Positions 5,275-6,574 of a stretch of 6,574 bases of DNA are shown here, piece by piece. The notes under the pieces were generated by a model that was not told the origin of the DNA, searched no databases, and worked only from the letters and a program-made list of their open reading frames with translations. The position numbers were made by a program, and so were the translations under genes. The stretch comes from an uncultured Acidimicrobiaceae bacterium (lineage in GTDB: Bacteria; Actinomycetota; Acidimicrobiia; Acidimicrobiales; Ilumatobacteraceae): contig CAIZMV010000018.1 in NCBI GenBank assembly GCA_903934195.1, positions 1 through 6,574 on the forward strand, written 5' to 3'. Position 1 is the first letter of the stretch; the number at the start of each line of letters is the position of its first letter.

Positions 5275-5673
5275 ATGGCCAAGACACAAGCAGGTGGACG
5301 TCGTCCACGTAAGCGTGAGCGCAAGAACGTCACAAATGGCGTTGTTCACATCAAGAGTTCTTTCAACAACACCATCGTGTCTATTACAGACACTGAAGGC
5401 AATGTCATTGCATGGGCATCGTCTGGTGGCGTTGGCTTCAAGGGTTCACGTAAGTCAACTCCTTTCGCTGCACAAATGGCAGCAGAAAAAGCTGGCAAGG
5501 CTGCAATGGAACATGGTCTTAAGCGCGCAGAAGTGCACGTAAAAGGTCCAGGCTCTGGCCGCGACACAGCACTTCGTTCAATTCAGAATCTCGGTATTGA
5601 AGTATCAGGCATCAAAGATGTCACTCCAGTACCTCACAACGGTTGCCTTCAACCAAAGCGTCGTAGGAGCTAA
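5275..5673 (+). CDS. rpsK: 30S ribosomal protein S11
   Basis: The product has 132 residues. A basic N-terminus (GGRRPRKRERKN, 7-18) precedes HIKSSFNNTIVSITD (25-39), FKGSRKSTPFAAQ (55-67), GPGSGRDTALR (91-101) and the near-invariant DVTPVPHNGC (115-124). S11 lies on the 30S platform near the mRNA exit and the Shine-Dalgarno helix. The Asn-Gly at 122-123 corresponds to the site known to become isoaspartate in E. coli. The last residues read CLQPKRRRS where the common form is close to CRPPKRRRV, a small lineage-type variation. The ATG is 4 nt after the rpsM stop. A short inverted repeat, GTGGAC-GTC-GTCCAC, lies 19 bases after the start. Confidence 0.98.
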   Translation: MAKTQAGGRRPRKRERKNVTNGVVHIKSSFNNTIVSITDTEGNVIAWASSGGVGFKGSRKSTPFAAQMAAEKAGKAAMEHGLKRAEVHVKGPGSGRDTALRSIQNLGIEVSGIKDVTPVPHNGCLQPKRRRS

Positions 5674-5675
5674 TC

Positions 5676-6287
5676 ATGGCCCGTTATACAGGACCAAAAG
5701 TGCGCATCTCGCGCCGTCTTAACACAAACATTTATGAAAATGCCAAGGGATCAAAGGCGCTCGATCGTCGTCCGTTCCCACCTGGTCAGCATGGTCGTAC
5801 ACGTCGTCGTAATGCCGGCAGTGAATACCTTGCACAGGTACAAGAAAAGCAGAAGGCTAAGTACATCTACGGTGTACTCGAGCGTCAGTTCCGCTTGACC
5901 TACGAAGAGGCAACTCGTCTTGCAGGCCCAACAGGCGAAAACTTGTTGCGTCTTCTTGAGCAGCGTCTCGACAACATCGTGTTCCGCGCCGGTTGGGGAG
6001 CAACTCGCCCTCAGGCTCGTCAGTTCGTAAACCACGGCCTCATTCAGGTTGATGGCAAGCGCGTTGACATCGCTTCATTCCGTGTCAAGCGTGGCCACGT
6101 CATTTCACTTGCTCCTAAGGCAAAAGAAATGATTCAGATCACACACAACATCGACACTCTTGACCGTCCACTTGTTGGTTGGCTAGAGGCTGGCGACAAG
6201 CAAGTCACAGTTCGTGACTTGCCACAGCGCGAGCACATCGATGTCCCCGTCCGCGAACAGCTCATCGTTGAGTTGTACTCGAAGTAA
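5676..6287 (+). CDS. rpsD: 30S ribosomal protein S4, zinc-free form
   Basis: The product has 203 residues, normal for S4. It starts MARYTGPKVRISRRL and has an arginine-rich segment with PFPPGQHGRTRRRN (33-46). The S4 RNA-binding domain spans about 94-140, with LEQRLDNIVFRAGWG and QVDGKRV. It ends in the conserved HIDVPVREQLIVELYSK. There is no cysteine at all, so this is the zinc-free (C-) form. S4 nucleates 30S assembly on the 5' domain of 16S rRNA. In E. coli and Bacillus it autoregulates its own operon through an mRNA leader; no pseudoknot of the known type was evident here by eye. TAGGAG lies 6 nt before the ATG, inside the rpsK end, and the genes are 2 nt apart. Confidence 0.98.
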   Translation: MARYTGPKVRISRRLNTNIYENAKGSKALDRRPFPPGQHGRTRRRNAGSEYLAQVQEKQKAKYIYGVLERQFRLTYEEATRLAGPTGENLLRLLEQRLDNIVFRAGWGATRPQARQFVNHGLIQVDGKRVDIASFRVKRGHVISLAPKAKEMIQITHNIDTLDRPLVGWLEAGDKQVTVRDLPQREHIDVPVREQLIVELYSK

Positions 6288-6311
6288 CCCCGTCTTTTCT
6301 TAGGAGCAAAC

Positions 6312-6574
6312 ATGCTTGTAATCCAGCGTCCATCAGTCGAAGCAATCGGCGAAGATCACCCAACACGTCAGCGTTTCGCTGTTGGCCCACTCGAGCCAGG
6401 TTTCGGCCACACCATTGGTAACTCACTTCGTCGTACGTTGTTGTCATCAATTCCTGGTGCTGCAATCACAACTGTCAAGTTCGACGGTGTTGAGCATGAG
6501 TTCACAACAATCAAGGGAATGACAGAAGACATCACAGAGTTCATCATGAACTTGAAAGATGTTGTTGTTATGTC
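6312..6574 (+). CDS. rpoA: DNA-directed RNA polymerase subunit alpha, N-terminal part (partial)
   Basis: The frame runs open to the window edge, giving 87 complete codons. It begins MLVIQRPSVEAIGEDHPTRQ and contains FAVGPLEPGFGHTIGNSLRR (residues 22-41) followed by TLLSSIPGAAIT, the hallmark alpha N-terminal domain region that drives alpha dimerisation and contacts beta and beta-prime. EHEFTTIKGMTEDITEF follows as expected. The C-terminal domain that binds promoter UP elements lies outside the window. TAGGAG is 5 nt before the ATG. The 24-nt gap after rpsD has only this site and no hairpin. Truncation is due to the window edge. Confidence 0.98.
   Translation, partial: MLVIQRPSVEAIGEDHPTRQRFAVGPLEPGFGHTIGNSLRRTLLSSIPGAAITTVKFDGVEHEFTTIKGMTEDITEFIMNLKDVVVM

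Noticed and set aside
5294..5308. GTGGAC-GTC-GTCCAC inverted repeat near the start of rpsK.
   Set aside because: Only six pairs with a three-base loop, inside codons for the arginine-rich S11 N-terminus; too weak without comparative support.
6288..6311. Possible promoter or terminator in the rpsD-rpoA gap.
   Set aside because: The 24 bases hold a pyrimidine run and the rpoA ribosome binding site only; no hairpin or promoter-like pair is seen.

Overview
The window is an uninterrupted, all-plus-strand piece of a bacterial chromosome that joins the distal spc operon to the alpha operon. The order is rpsH (3' end only) - rplF - rplR - rpsE - rpmD - rplO - secY - adk - infA - rpmJ - rpsM - rpsK - rpsD - rpoA (5' end only). 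Every gene is recognisable at the protein level. I see no mobile element, CRISPR array, tRNA, rRNA or unknown gene, and no stretch longer than about 100 bases lacks a gene. The gene order, moderate G+C, zinc-type LID adenylate kinase and close matches to actinobacterial ribosomal proteins suggest Actinobacteriota. An Acidimicrobiia-like lineage, including aquatic members, is my best guess, but this comes from remembered family resemblance and not from a search.

Layout: 1-2344 holds six ribosomal protein genes (S8 end, L6, L18, S5, L30, L15), tightly packed with gaps of 2-26 nt or a one-base TAATG overlap, so translational coupling is likely. A 45-nt gap leads to secY, which starts with GTG behind a perfect AAGGAG. 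A 52-nt gap that can fold into two consecutive hairpins separates secY from adk. A 102-nt gap follows adk. In many Actinobacteria map (methionine aminopeptidase) sits here, but there is no trace of it. The gap instead holds a candidate promoter, a long GC-rich hairpin and a strong ribosome binding site. That site serves infA, which appears to start with the rare codon CTG. After infA the alpha-operon genes (L36, S13, S11, S4, RNA polymerase alpha) are packed closely again.

Functionally the region co-produces parts of both ribosomal subunits, the protein-export channel SecY, the nucleotide-balancing enzyme Adk, initiation factor IF1 and the RNA polymerase assembly subunit alpha. This is the classical growth-linked set. 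I did not find an exciting unknown system. The non-routine signals are regulatory: the CTG start of infA with its structured leader, a perfect 20-bp palindrome inside the 5' part of rpsE, and the tandem hairpins between secY and adk.
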